Positions 24,971-36,242 of a stretch of 42,494 nt of DNA are shown piece by piece. The notes under the pieces were generated by a model. That model saw only the letters and a program-made list of their open reading frames with translations. It did not search any database and was not told where the DNA came from. This stretch comes from Conidiobolus incongruus B7586 (lineage: Eukaryota > Entomophthoromycota > Entomophthoromycetes > Entomophthorales > Conidiobolaceae), in the NCBI GenBank assembly GCA_000697335.1, contig JNEM01015976.1, positions 1 through 42,494 on the forward strand. The letters are read 5' to 3'. The position numbers and the translations under genes were made by a program. The first letter of the stretch is position 1; every line of letters starts with the position of its first letter.

Positions 24971-26749
24971 TTTTCTATTTTTGTTTGTAAAAAATGACTT
25001 TCAAAGATATAAATTCCAATATAAATCTTAGCCATTCCGAAACCTATAGAACTGTAAATTCAGAAATTTTACAACATATATATTTGAAAATATATTTAGA
25101 TTTAGTTTTCAAAAATATCATTAATAAATTTCTGGAGTAGTAATAATAAAGTTTAACTCGCTATTTAAAATTTATAGAATATAAAGTTTATATACTCTAT
25201 TTCCATTAATTTGATCGCCGGATATATTTCAAAATTTTAATAGATAAAAACTGTATAAACTTTTGTTTATTATTTATTATTAATAAAATTTATAATAATT
25301 TAATTATTTTATCGATATTTTGTTTTATACTTAATGTGAGTTTTATATATCGTTTAATAAGGCTTTTCAGTACAAAACTACTTATATGTGTTTTTACAAA
25401 TAATAAAAATTTTTATTTATTAAAAAATTATCAGATATTTTAAATTTTTACATATATATTTAATATATTAATGATAATTCAGGAGTTTTATTAAATCATT
25501 TAATGCTATATAAATTATTAACTTGCTAAGAAATTAATATTATTAAATTTTCACAATTAATATAATATATTAATATATTATTTACTTAGTATAGCACTTA
25601 ATTTTATATTTTTTATAATATTTAATTTAATAATCAAAATAATAACCTCATATTTATTTATCAATCATAATTTCTATAATGGCAATAGTTAATTTATAAA
25701 GATATATAAAATACCTAATGAACGGATTTTAATTAATATGGTCTGATCACATTGGATATAGCTAATTATTTTAATAAAATTATATATTGGTGTATGAATA
25801 TTATTACTTGCTACCAAAATAATTACGAATTAAGATCAATTATAATCTATCACTATTTCGTACCAGCTATATAGAATGGGTCCCAATCATCAAAAGATCC
25901 GACATTAATATTATATCGGTTTAATCAAAGAACTTTTACTAAAAACATTCAAAACAAAAACAACATTAATGCAGACTGATTAATATTTATTTAAAATATA
26001 CACTAAATCATCCAATAATATATTCTTACATTATAGATAAAAACTTTTAAAATAATTTTTAACTGAATCAAATACTGAAACAACCAGAATTTTTATAACT
26101 AAAACTTCAATTGCAAAGTCTATATAGAAATAATAATATTACGATATAATTTATAATGAATTACATTAAAAATGTGAATTAAAATGTTTGTATTGTTACA
26201 ACATTATTCAAAGGTAAATTTCATAGTTAGATATCTTTTTGGAGTATATTTGTAATATATAAGTTTCAATTATTAAGATATGTAGAAAGATATGAAGAGA
26301 TAGTATATAAGCCACAATTTATATATTCATAGCGAAAGTGAATTTGTTTACAGTGCAATAACGATATTTCAATAGATTATAAAATATTATTTTTTTTCAG
26401 TCATTTAAGATAGTATTTTTTGTTTTTATGATATATTATCTTTATATTATATATTAACATTTAAACAAAAATAAAAAAATAAATTGCTGATATATATTAT
26501 AATTCATATAATGTATATTTTCTTTTGATAAAATTTCAAAAATACAATTTAACCTGTAAGAAAATAATTATTTTATTAATTGTGAATATCTACAGATTTT
26601 ATTATACAGGTTATTAAACTCAACATTATAAACTAAATCATTTAACCTCACAAAATTATTTAAATCATTAAATAACATCAATACCAAAATAGTGAACCAC
26701 AACCTGGTTAAATAAATTTGACTTGATATTGAGGTTAACTATAAATTGA
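24971..26749. other. AT-rich intergenic stretch
   Basis: No gene or recognised repeat. A slightly more balanced stretch lies at about 25730-25930 without an open frame. Confidence 0.4.
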
Positions 26750-27230
26750 AGTTTTCATGGCAATCAGGAGTTCAGAAAAGGTGATAGACGGGGCTTAATA
26801 GAGTAGGTGTATTATCAGGACTTGGATCAGTCAGCCGATGATGAGGGATGAGTGCTCGACCAGCTTGGTGGTTAGCAAGTTTGCAAGTGTTTGAGTATAT
26901 TGGCGCTGAGCCACATTGGTCAATTGAAGCGAGTTCATAGATTCAAAAATGTTTTCAATTAAATTAGATTTAAACCGCTTGTAATTTATGTATACTCTTG
27001 GGGAATTTAATGGAAGCTTTGAATAGATGATAGTGGTAGTGAAAAGGTGTGTGCGTGTGCATAGCTCACCATCATGAGCTACAGCAGTTGATAAAGAGCT
27101 GACCAAGATGGTGATCACAGAGTAATCAGATCAGCTAGGAACTCGGCTGAGGTGTTGGGGGTTCAACTCAAGGTTGTACTGTGAGAATGGGGGTTCAACT
27201 CAGAGTTGGAAGTTACAACGATGACAGAAC
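26750..27230 (-). other. Composition island with an ATG-less open frame and a repeated GGGGGTTCAACTCA
   Basis: A 480-bp patch of balanced composition. On the minus strand an open frame runs 27130 down to 26831 and ends with QRQYTQTLANLLTTKLVEHS and a short hydrophobic tail. It has no ATG near its beginning (a GTG occupies the place) and a TGA lies just upstream, so it is not a complete gene as it stands; a 3' exon or a relic is possible. Downstream on the plus strand the 14-mer GGGGGTTCAACTCA occurs twice, about 35 bp apart (near 27160 and 27190). It resembles a tRNA B box but no tRNA-like fold or paired A box accompanies it. Confidence 0.35.
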
Positions 27231-30200
27231 TATTGAATTGATTAAATTTTGAATCAATTTTGGAAATTTAATTTGAATTTACGATGATTTTAAATAATTA
27301 TTTACAAGATTTCCCTCTCTCTTTTGAGCGCTCATTAACGAGAAACCTGTTAACTATTACAAAAACATACTTCAAATTATGAAATTTAAAATTAATCGAA
27401 TTCCTTAATGAAATCAATAGAAATATTTTAGTTGTTTTGCTATCAAATGAAAAAAATGTTATAATGCTTATAATAAATATGTTAACTTCATCATATTAGT
27501 TATAATTGAGAAACGTTGAAATAAGAATTATATTGTTATATATCTTCTCAGGTATTAGAGATTTTTATCTTTAAAACCTTAAAATCTTTCAGTTGAATCT
27601 GGATCAATAAAAATTGAATTCAATTTGTATTAATTAAATAAAAAAGCAATATTTTGAAAATCTTAGTCATCCAGTTAAACAAACTTTTAACCGTTATCTT
27701 GTTAATTTAAAACATACGCGTTTATCAAAATTCAATAATTTATGTGATTAATTGTTGTTAAACTATATAACTTGCATTAGATTTATAGACCAAAATTTGT
27801 CAAAAAATTCTATAACTGAAAATAATTTTTTCAAAAAATAGAGAATTTTACATCTCTTTGCGAAGCAGAATTGTACCTTGCAATTATGAAGCATTTAATT
27901 TTTGAAAAAATTTTTTCTCAATACATATTATGATTATTTGCATTCTGGTTTTATTCCAAATTTTATAAATATAATATTATATTAAATGATTAATACAATA
28001 GTTGTGTAAAATTTTAAGTTTTCCGATAAAGAGGAGGTTGTTTTATAATATTATAGTATAGGATAATGTTATAATTGACACTAAAAAATATATAATCTGA
28101 TTTAAATTACCATTTTAATAATCAACTTAATTTGAGGTATGTATTTTTAAAATATTTTTTATAACAATGGTAATATATTAATTACTATTGACCTTTATTT
28201 GGAAGTAATGTGACAAAGTATAAAATTTATTTACTTTCAAAATTGTTATAGAAAGCATAATTATGCTTAGTAAACCGTATATGCTGAACAAATAATTAAT
28301 TGTTTGATAAATATTAAAAAATTCATGCTGAATATATAAATATCTAAAGAGTAATTGTAATGCAACAGCGAAAATTTATCTCATTATTTGAACACTAAAT
28401 TTATATCAATTCGAATTTTTAGAAATGGATATTATTGTTATCATTGATCTTCAAAATATTCAAATGGAAGAGGAAAACTATCAATCAAAAGAATTGATAT
28501 AGTTATCAATTACATACTACTATTGAAAAATCATTTCAATTTTAGTAAAGAATATTAACCTGTAATAAGACCAAAACATGAAAATTAATGATAAATATAT
28601 ATCATATTATTGAATAAAAAACGTTGTTGAAAAATATATTTTATCTATATAATATTGCATGTTATCCTTCAAATAAATCTTACTTACAAAGTTAAGTTTA
28701 TCATGAAGTTTGTAATGTAAAATTATTTTTGTACATATTATAAAAAATAATTAATTATTTTAATTTATTTTGATTTAAGGCATGTATTTACTTGTAAACA
28801 TCTCTTAGTATACAAAATTCATTAATTGAAAAATATTTGCCATTTTAAAAATTAAAATATTTTGAACAAAGAAATTATAATGGTAGAAAGATTTTTCGGA
28901 ATTTACATTATGAATTAAATCTTTGAATTTTTACATTAATTTATAAAAATCGATATATCAAAGGTTAAATTAATATATTTTGATATTTGAAGTTCATGAG
29001 GGCTCAGCCATTAGCCAAAATAAATTGTTATTAACCAGATATTTATTATAATATCCACATACTCTTTCAACTAATATTTATATTTTATTATTAATAATAC
29101 AATTTTGAAAATTGAATATATATTCTAAAAGAGCAATATTGTCACTATTGAAAGGTGTGGAATATCCTTTCTTTTATAAATTCCAAAATATTTTAATAAT
29201 AATAATAATAGATCAGTAAAATTTGTATTAACCTTATAATTAATATTAAATAAATGATATATCATACATAATAAAATCTTAAGTCTGATTACAGCGTCAC
29301 ATAAAATTGATATGAAAAAAATTCAAATAACTTTTAGTATTGTTCAAAATTATAAATATTTTATTTTTAGAATTAAATATGAACAATAATGAAATATTCA
29401 GTTATTTTTAGAGCATTATTTTAAATTTAATTATTTTGATGATCAAAAATTAATGTGATTAATTAGATTAAATTAATATTGACTGTTTATTATTTACCAT
29501 TATTAAGACTATCATTTGAAAATTAATCACACAAAAATTAATTATTTAGGGTTAATTGCTCGAGTGGTTATTGTCAAATAAAATCTATATTATTATAATA
29601 TATAATAAATAATATATTGAAAATTTTGCAAAAAAATCTCTTATAGCCTTAAAATTTATAAGGAATAAATATATAAATGAGAAATAGTGAACACATTACT
29701 GATTGAAATCACAAGCTTGCTTTGGATGATAAGGATTAGGAAAAAATTAGAATTGCATAACATGAAATTTCATAATTCCCTCATTTTTAACAAAAAATTT
29801 AATATGTATCATTCAAGCAAAGTTATTATTATTTAATAAATAATATTGTTAAGTGAAATATATTAATGAATTGTAATTGCACAAGTAGATGACGATTTAT
29901 ACAAATACCAATTCATCACGCTTTAATTCAATATATATTTTAAAAGTTAGATGATCAATAAATACAGTGATAAACTAAGAGATATTGATTATAGTTATAT
30001 ATTATCAAAGTTCCTTTATTAGTCAATTATTTGAAAGTTGATAAGATTATTATTGAAACAATGAAATTAGCGGACTTATTAAAATTTAACATCAAATTAA
30101 TATCAAAAAACTCTTATGAAGGAAAAAATTGACTGATAACTAAGACAATCAATAAGAAGAATAAAATAGATTATATTATCAATAATTTTTAGATTCAAAA

Positions 30201-30538
30201 TTTATGCCCGGCATAAATATTTAAAAAATGTTCAAATTAATAATCTCAGGGTTTAATTAATATTTATTTCTAAATAGATCACATAGATTTTAATATAGAC
30301 TTAAAATTCTATAATAGATTATAATATTATATTAGTCTAGATAAAATATATATTATACAAGCAACAAAGTTTTGTACTGAGTTGTAATTATAAGTTTCAA
30401 TGGTAAAGTTGAGCACCGACATCACAAAATATTTGATCAGCCAAAGATCTTCATTATTTTTAATAATACAATTTGATTCATTTATGCCACCAAAATATTC
30501 ATTAAGTGACAGTTATTTGTGATATGTATAATTTTGAG
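27231..30538. other. Long AT-rich intergenic region
   Basis: No gene, RNA or recognised repeat. A tRNA A-box-like string near 29560 has no matching B box within tRNA distance. Confidence 0.4.
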
Positions 30539-30545
30539 TATAAAA
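30539..30545 (+). promoter_or_regulatory. TATA box of secreted gene 4
   Basis: TATAAAA, 64 bp upstream of the ATG at 30603, equivalent in position to the boxes of the other family genes. Confidence 0.6.
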
Positions 30546-30602
30546 TACACTTGGATATGGTGTAAAATAATTATCGAACCTTTTTATAATAAAGTTAAAA
30601 AT

Positions 30603-31169
30603 ATGAAATTCAGTAAAATCTTTATTATAAGTTTGATTTCGGCTGTCATTGCAAGTCCTTTGCCTGAGGGTGAAAAGGATAAACCAGAAGCTAAACAAGC
30701 CGAACAAGCTCAAGGACAGCCTGAAGCCCGTGCACAAGGTCCAATCTCAGGACAGTCTGGTATGAAGGGCCAAACTGTATTTCAAGGGCAACCTGGTATG
30801 CAATGGCAACCTGGGTTGCAAGGACAAGCCGGTATTCCAAGTCAAGGAGGTATGCAATGGCAACCTGGATTCCAAGGACAAGCCGGTATTCCAGGTCAAG
30901 GAGGTATGCAATGGCAACCTGGGTTCCAAAGACAAGTTGGTATTCCAGGTCAAGGAGGCATGCAATGGCAACCTGGGTTCCAAGGACAAGGAGCTATCCC
31001 AACTCAACAACAGCCACAAACTCAACCACAGCAACACCCAGGACTTTTAGGTGGGCTTCCTCTCGTGGGACCTCTCCTTCAAGGATTCATTCCATCCATT
31101 AATGCCATTCCAATCGCAGGACCTCTCTTTTCATCTATTTTGGGTGGAGGAGGTAGAGGAATTTTTTAA
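30603..31169 (+). CDS. Secreted Gln/Gly/Pro repeat protein with the paired Pro-Gly tail (protein 4)
   Basis: I chose the ATG at 30603 (188 residues) and not the in-frame one at 30519, because it opens a clean signal peptide, MKFSKIFIISLISAVIAS, and the TATA box at 30539 lies after the earlier ATG. After the leader come a charged Lys/Glu/Gln segment (19-45), then four tandem 18-residue units of the type GMQWQPGFQGQAGIPGQG (about 65-136, one Trp each at 68, 86, 104 and 122), a Gln/Pro-rich hinge (136-146) and the family tail: LPLVGPLLQGF (152-162) and IPIAGPLFSSILGG (169-182). No Cys. The 54-bp DNA units are almost identical, so the array is young or homogenised. The repeats resemble elastin- or collagen-like low-complexity sequence; an extracellular matrix, wall or adhesive role is inference. 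An AATAAA lies at 31214. Confidence 0.9.
   Translation: MKFSKIFIISLISAVIASPLPEGEKDKPEAKQAEQAQGQPEARAQGPISGQSGMKGQTVFQGQPGMQWQPGLQGQAGIPSQGGMQWQPGFQGQAGIPGQGGMQWQPGFQRQVGIPGQGGMQWQPGFQGQGAIPTQQQPQTQPQQHPGLLGGLPLVGPLLQGFIPSINAIPIAGPLFSSILGGGGRGIF
30795..31010 (+). repeat. 54-bp coding minisatellite, four units
   Basis: Each unit begins GGTATGCAATGGCAACCTGG and encodes one 18-residue repeat of protein 4. Units differ by few bases; the last drifts into the Gln/Pro hinge. Arrays of this kind change length easily, so copy number may vary between strains. Confidence 0.9.
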
Positions 31170-32804
31170 ATAATTAGTTTGTATTAAAATCACTTACATA
31201 TAATATTTAAACTAATAAAAAATTGTTATTTTTATTTGGCTATAAAGTTTGGATAATTGACGATATAAAGATATTAGTCCATTGTAAGCCAATAATTTGG
31301 ATTCTATAAGTAAAATATAAAAATGACAATATAAATTTACTTATATGAATTTTAAATATTTTGATTTCTTCCAACTTATTTGCTGATATATTCATTTAAG
31401 AATTCATTACCTGGGTTTTATATAGTGTTTTATATTTATTTATTTATTTTGACGAATACAACAGAGTAATTCTGGATTTTCATGGTTTTGATCAACTTCT
31501 TATTTTATTTAAGAGCAATATTTATTTGGATACACAAATGAACACCAAAAAGACATATTTTAAAAAAGAAGCTGAGTATATTGCCAAATTTGTGCTTATT
31601 TCGAATATATGTAACCCAGAAACACCTTTTTCAAAAAAATCATTGACACTGGATTGTAAATTTAAATGACAGTGTTGCAATAATATTCCAGTATTAATCC
31701 AATTTTAATACCATATAATCTTTAAAAAATACGATGTCAAATAATATATTTAATAAAAAACTATATAAAAAAATGAATAAAAATATAATTTTTTTATATT
31801 GGTATAACTAGGTTCATTATTAATCATGAAAGTAGCCCTGGTAATAATTAATATCATCCAATAATTCGCTTATTTGCAAGATTTGAAACAGAAATATTAG
31901 TTATCTTAACGCATGGTTGAGAATAAAAATCATCATGCTATTTTGAAACCTAAAAAATCATATATTTGTAAACAATTTGGTTTGATAATGTTGATTTAAA
32001 TTTAAGTATCTTTTCATTCTTATTTAACTATCCAGATTAGTGTCTCAAAATATCCTGAAAATGATATATTATAATTCAAGATTTGCTCAATTTAGGTTAT
32101 ACCAAGTACCCTATTTTCTACAGATAAATTGAAATATCCTTATATTTTTGATCATCAAGTTTTTCAGTATATAGATACAATTCGATATAACATCTGAAAA
32201 TATTCAAATGCAATTTTATAATTTTATATTAGCAATATTATATATCTTTTCAATGACTTCTCATTGTGGCTAGATGCATCTATAATCCTTTCGATTTGAA
32301 TCAAACATCGACTTAGATACATGACTTAGGATTGAAAAGGTCAAAATTGAAATTTATAAAATTTTTAGAAAAAGTTGGTAATAAATAATTTTGTAAATTC
32401 ATAAGATAATTTTTTGATTTCATTTATTGAATAAAAAATACTTAGTGTGCATCAAAAGTTTAGGTAAGGAAAAATGTACAAAATTTTCTTTGCCAAGTGA
32501 TGATCTTAAAGCCAAATATTGAGAAGCATTTCATATTAATAAAACTGTTAATAACTATATAATTTTGATCAATTAGTAATATTTTCTCACTCATTTTATT
32601 TATATTTTCTATTTTTAAATTCATAAAAATCCTTTTCAAATATATCCAGTTTATAATTGTATTTTGATTTATATTGAAATAAAACTTTATTGTTTGATCA
32701 TTGTTGGCAATATCAATAGTTTATCATATTGGTATTGGGTTTTATAATAAATTTTGTAAATATTCATTGTTAAAAAAGTCCTCGTAATATGATTTAGTAA
32801 ATTA
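31170..32804. other. AT-rich region with one weak relic candidate
   Basis: No intact gene. At 31826 an ATG opens MKVALVIINIIQ, leader-like, before a stop, and TATATAAAA lies 63 bp upstream (31763-31770), the spacing of the secreted family. No paired Pro-Gly tail could be recognised downstream, so it is only a candidate for a lost member. Confidence 0.25.
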
Positions 32805-33052
32805 TTTATTAATCCTGCTCTTTAAAGTATCGAGACTGCAGATCTTAAAACCTACTGTTGAGAAGTCGTAGCAGAATATCCAGGAAAAAACTTTTTTCAA
32901 TCTTTATGACTTCTGGGTTTAAATAGTTGATTCAGTGAATGATATAGGATTTGGCTAAAATTTAACAAAGAGTGTCTCTTAATTATGGACTGACAAAGCC
33001 AGTCTAAATTAGAAATAAAATTGGTTTAACTCTCAAATCGAGATAGACGGTT
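32805..33052 (-). repeat. Unclassified dispersed repeat, copy 2
   Basis: Inverted counterpart of 5900-6157, aligned end to end with an estimated 70% identity. The block CCTGGATATTCTGCTACGA is identical in both copies. No open frame and no obvious target-site duplication. Confidence 0.6.
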
Positions 33053-33654
33053 AATTTTGAAATACTACATTAGCTACAATCAAATTAGTTTCAAACCAAA
33101 TTAATGAAATATACACATTTATGAAATACTTTTGACTTGATTAAAGTATATTCTTAATAGCTTTTAAATCTATCGATAACTACATTAACAATATTTGAAA
33201 CCTAAAAGCATTTTTATATGATTTAAATTATTAAATGTCATCATCTTTAATATACTAAAATCACTCATTCAGCTAAATACTGGACTACAGGCCTAATACA
33301 TTTGGATCGAAATAATTCTTTGATTGAATATATATTAATATCATTTTGGCCATTTTTGTAATTAGACGCAGGTATTTTTATTATCTTTTTTAATGGATTC
33401 AATTTTAATATTCTTAAAAAATCACATTCCAATCAGTTGGACAATTTTAATCAAAATATTTATATAAAAAAGAAACTTTGATTCTTATAAACTTTAAAAT
33501 TCAAATTATAATCTAATATTCTATCTAATATAAAAACCCTCCCTTTGAAACATTATAGTTAATTTTCTATTAATTTATTTCTCAATACAAATTTTTATTT
33601 AAAAATTAAAAACCTAAATATTAAAACTCGTCTTTCAATAACTTTACAGACTAC

Positions 33655-33891
33655 AGTTCCAGAAACCCGGTGTAGCATTCAAAATTTTGTAAAAAAGATT
33701 ATTAGCTACAGTTCCAATAAGTGGTTGATCAATTAGAAGGTTATTTACTATTCCAGGTTTTTATCCTTAACCTTTGCTTGAAGATTTTTTTTGTTATTAG
33801 ATACCAGTTAGATTACTTAATATAATAAGATTTGTCGCAACAGAGCTTAAGCAGGTAAATGCAATGAGGTTTGAATAAAAGGAAAATTCAT
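33655..33891 (-). pseudogene. Probable relic of the secreted Pro-Gly family (relic 2)
   Basis: On the minus strand, about 33765-33655 reads PGIVNNLLIDQPLIGTVANN then LFYKILNATP before a stop, aligning with PLxG...IP of the family tail including its spacing. An ATG at 33891 begins MNFPFIQTSLHLPA, leader-like, at the right distance for an 80-residue protein. The frame is interrupted between the two parts by stops and at least one frame change, and the end of the second motif is lost. The resemblance is weaker than for the relic at 35924-36172, and no clear TATA box was seen. Confidence 0.45.
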
Positions 33892-35923
33892 ATTCAAATC
33901 AATTGGATATTATTATCATAATGTATATTGTGCTTAATATCAACAATCCAAGTAAAATTTGTATTAATCTTTGTTCTAAAATGTATTTATAATATTACTG
34001 AGTCAACTTCAAAAGAAAAAAAAACTATTCTTCAATACATCAATGCGAAAATTTAAGGTTTTTATTATTTACAAATTGGATCATATATATCAATATTATA
34101 ATAAATTCCAGATAGAATCATAAGTGATCATGAGAATTTCACAAAAAATTCAAAAAAAGATATATATTGAGGTTTATGTATTTTAAGTGAATGTACAATA
34201 AGTAACATACCTTATTTGATGAGAATATGTAAATTTATAAACCAACATGTAAATTTTATATGTTGTATATAGCCCAAAGTTATAATATACAAGGTTTTGA
34301 CTCTGTACTCGTAGGTGATATCACCTTACTTTGATAGCTCGAATTTAATCCTATAACCATCATCAAAAGTGATCATCCTAATTATACATTTAAGTATTAA
34401 CTTTCTGAAACAATTGACATTTATTTTTACTGGAGATCATAACGTCAATGATAATTTAACAAAGACTAAAAAAATATTTTCATGTAATTTCAAAACCAAA
34501 TTGTTTTTAATATTTTCAGGTATGAATATCTTATTGTATATATTTTATAACATCATTATAGTATAGTTATTTTTGTTCCAATCATAAGGATAATTTGAAA
34601 ATGACGGTTAAAAATTTTAAAAACTTCCTCAATAATAAAATTTGTTGCAATAAAATAATTGATTTTAAATATACATAGTCAGTTTAGTAGCATTTTGGGG
34701 GCGATAAGTAAATAAATTTCGATATACATAATTAATGTACCATAACTTGCAAGTACAGCTTCAAAACTCGGTACTATTCTTTAATTGAAAGTATTTTATT
34801 AAATATTTATCATTAATTTAAATGTTAAAAACATTGGAATATATTTTGTTTATTATCGTGATATCTTAATATTACATTTTATTTTAAGATGAATAAAAAT
34901 CAAATATATTCTATTATATATAAATCAATATATAATTCGAACTTATTAGAGAGTTTAAATTTTATATACACATATTCAATGAGCACTGATTTAAAGAATT
35001 TAAATATAATTATTAAACCCTCTATATAAAATTTAATGATTTAATTTCTTATTAAATTTCGAGCGTATAATTTTGTTATTAATTATTATAATAAAATGAG
35101 AACGTATTTAGGATTCAAGTATTTCTAATCTAATATTGAATATATTAGTAAATCATCTCTTGGTTTAAAAAATATACTTGAAAGAAAACTCAAATAGAAA
35201 ATAAAATAAATATTCAATTATAAATTGAATTAAATATTTTAATATTTGGGATTTTTATAGTAACCTTATTAAATTGGTTGTTTGATTCTGTATTTTTGTG
35301 TTCCATAAAATACTATATATTAATTTATCTTAATATCTATTTTTGCTCTAATATTATAATAGTGACTGTTTTTACTTCAAAAACATTAATCAACACAATG
35401 AAATTATTTATTCAAATATATTGATCATAGTCAAATATAGGAAAATAAAAAATTTAAAATGAATTTGCTTTATTCTGAAAGCGAAATATTTGATAATCTC
35501 AATTCCATTATTTTTGCAATAATATTAAACAGAATTTAAAAAATAATCTACAAATAAATATCAAGAAATATTACACAAAATTTAGTACTGTCATTTATGA
35601 ATATTTTATGAATAATAAAGAAGATTTTAAATTATATAACATCCAAGAGTATATTCAGATTATTTATGCATAAAAGTTACAAACATCGAAACATCCATAT
35701 TCTATTGATTCATTTAATGTGATAATTTGTGATTACCATTATCAATATAATCAAATAATATTCAGTTTTATTCAACTTATTCTATATTGAATAATTAAAA
35801 TATTTTGACTATTTTATTAACACTGTAAGCATTATTGAAATTCAAATTTTATATTATGATGTCAGTTACTAAGGTAATATTCATTAAATAACGATTTAAT
35901 TGTTTCAGATAATATTCAACCCA
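33892..35923. other. AT-rich intergenic stretch
   Basis: No gene recognised. It includes a perfect 14-bp palindrome, AGGTGATATCACCT, at 34313-34326, which could be a protein-binding site. A 65-codon open stretch starting near 34369 is AT-rich and not protein-like. Confidence 0.4.
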
Positions 35924-36172
35924 TTAAAGGACCAACATAGGTACATCATCCAAAATTGGATAGAGTAAGTCATTGAATAAACTTCCAACCAGAAGTATAG
36001 CGATGGTAATATTACATACAAATCCATCATGCTGAGAGTGGCCTTTGGATGACGGTTCTTGATATGGGTTATATTGTTGTTGACCTTAAGCTAATCTAAA
36101 TTACAAAAGCGAGGGAACAGTATAGAAAAATGATGACATAAAGGTCAGAATATTATAACAATGCAATTTCAT
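35924..36172 (-). pseudogene. Pseudogene of the secreted Pro-Gly family (relic 1)
   Basis: From the ATG at 36172 a single frame runs 82 codons to TAA at 35924, about the length of proteins 1-3, but with two internal TAA codons (codons 24 and 29). It has a leader-like start, MKLHCYNILTFMSSFFYTVP, a Gln/Ser-rich middle (QQQYNPYQEPSSKGHSQH) and a tail AILLVGSLFNDLLYPILDDV that aligns with the paired motif. A one-base change just after the second motif's VPM takes GPLMG out of frame. Both internal stops are TAA where CAA (Gln) would fit, so C-to-T change explains them. A TATAAA box (36237-36242) lies 65 bp before the ATG. It is probably a recently lost gene. Confidence 0.7.
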
Positions 36173-36236
36173 AATAAAATCTCTGTAGGTTGAAACAGTT
36201 TGAATGTTTTTACAATTTAAATGTTATAAATGTAAA

Positions 36237-36242
36237 TTTATA
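36237..36242 (-). promoter_or_regulatory. TATA box of the relic secreted gene
   Basis: TATAAA on the minus strand, 65 bp before the relic's ATG, matching the intact family genes. It supports the reading of 35924-36172 as a former member. Confidence 0.5.

Noticed and set aside
26831-27118. Complete small secreted protein on the minus strand
   Set aside because: The apparent start is GTG with a TGA just upstream; no ATG supports a full eukaryotic gene. Kept only as an unexplained open frame.
26860-27200. tRNA-derived SINE (A-box-like TGGTGGTTAGCA and B-box-like GGTTCAACTC)
   Set aside because: The two strings are about 300 bp apart, far beyond pol III internal promoter spacing, and nothing folds like a tRNA.
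29540-29590. tRNA A-box-like sequence (GCTCGAGTGGTTATTG)
   Set aside because: No B box or cloverleaf within tRNA distance.
30519-30602. In-frame upstream extension of secreted protein 4 (28 extra residues starting at 30519)
   Set aside because: The TATA box lies inside it and the downstream ATG at 30603 begins a canonical signal peptide.
30513-31102. Overlapping frames in the gene 4 region: two on the minus strand and one on plus (30803-31102)
   Set aside because: They are shadows of the repetitive coding sequence; their repeat structure mirrors the 54-bp units.
34369-34566. 65-codon plus-strand open frame
   Set aside because: Non-ATG start and composition-driven; no signal peptide, motif or homologue recognised.
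1431-36172. Reassigned stop codons (TAA read as Gln), suggested by TAA at Gln positions in relics
   Set aside because: The intact secreted genes use CAA/CAG for Gln and end with TAG or TAA, and the relics also show other damage.
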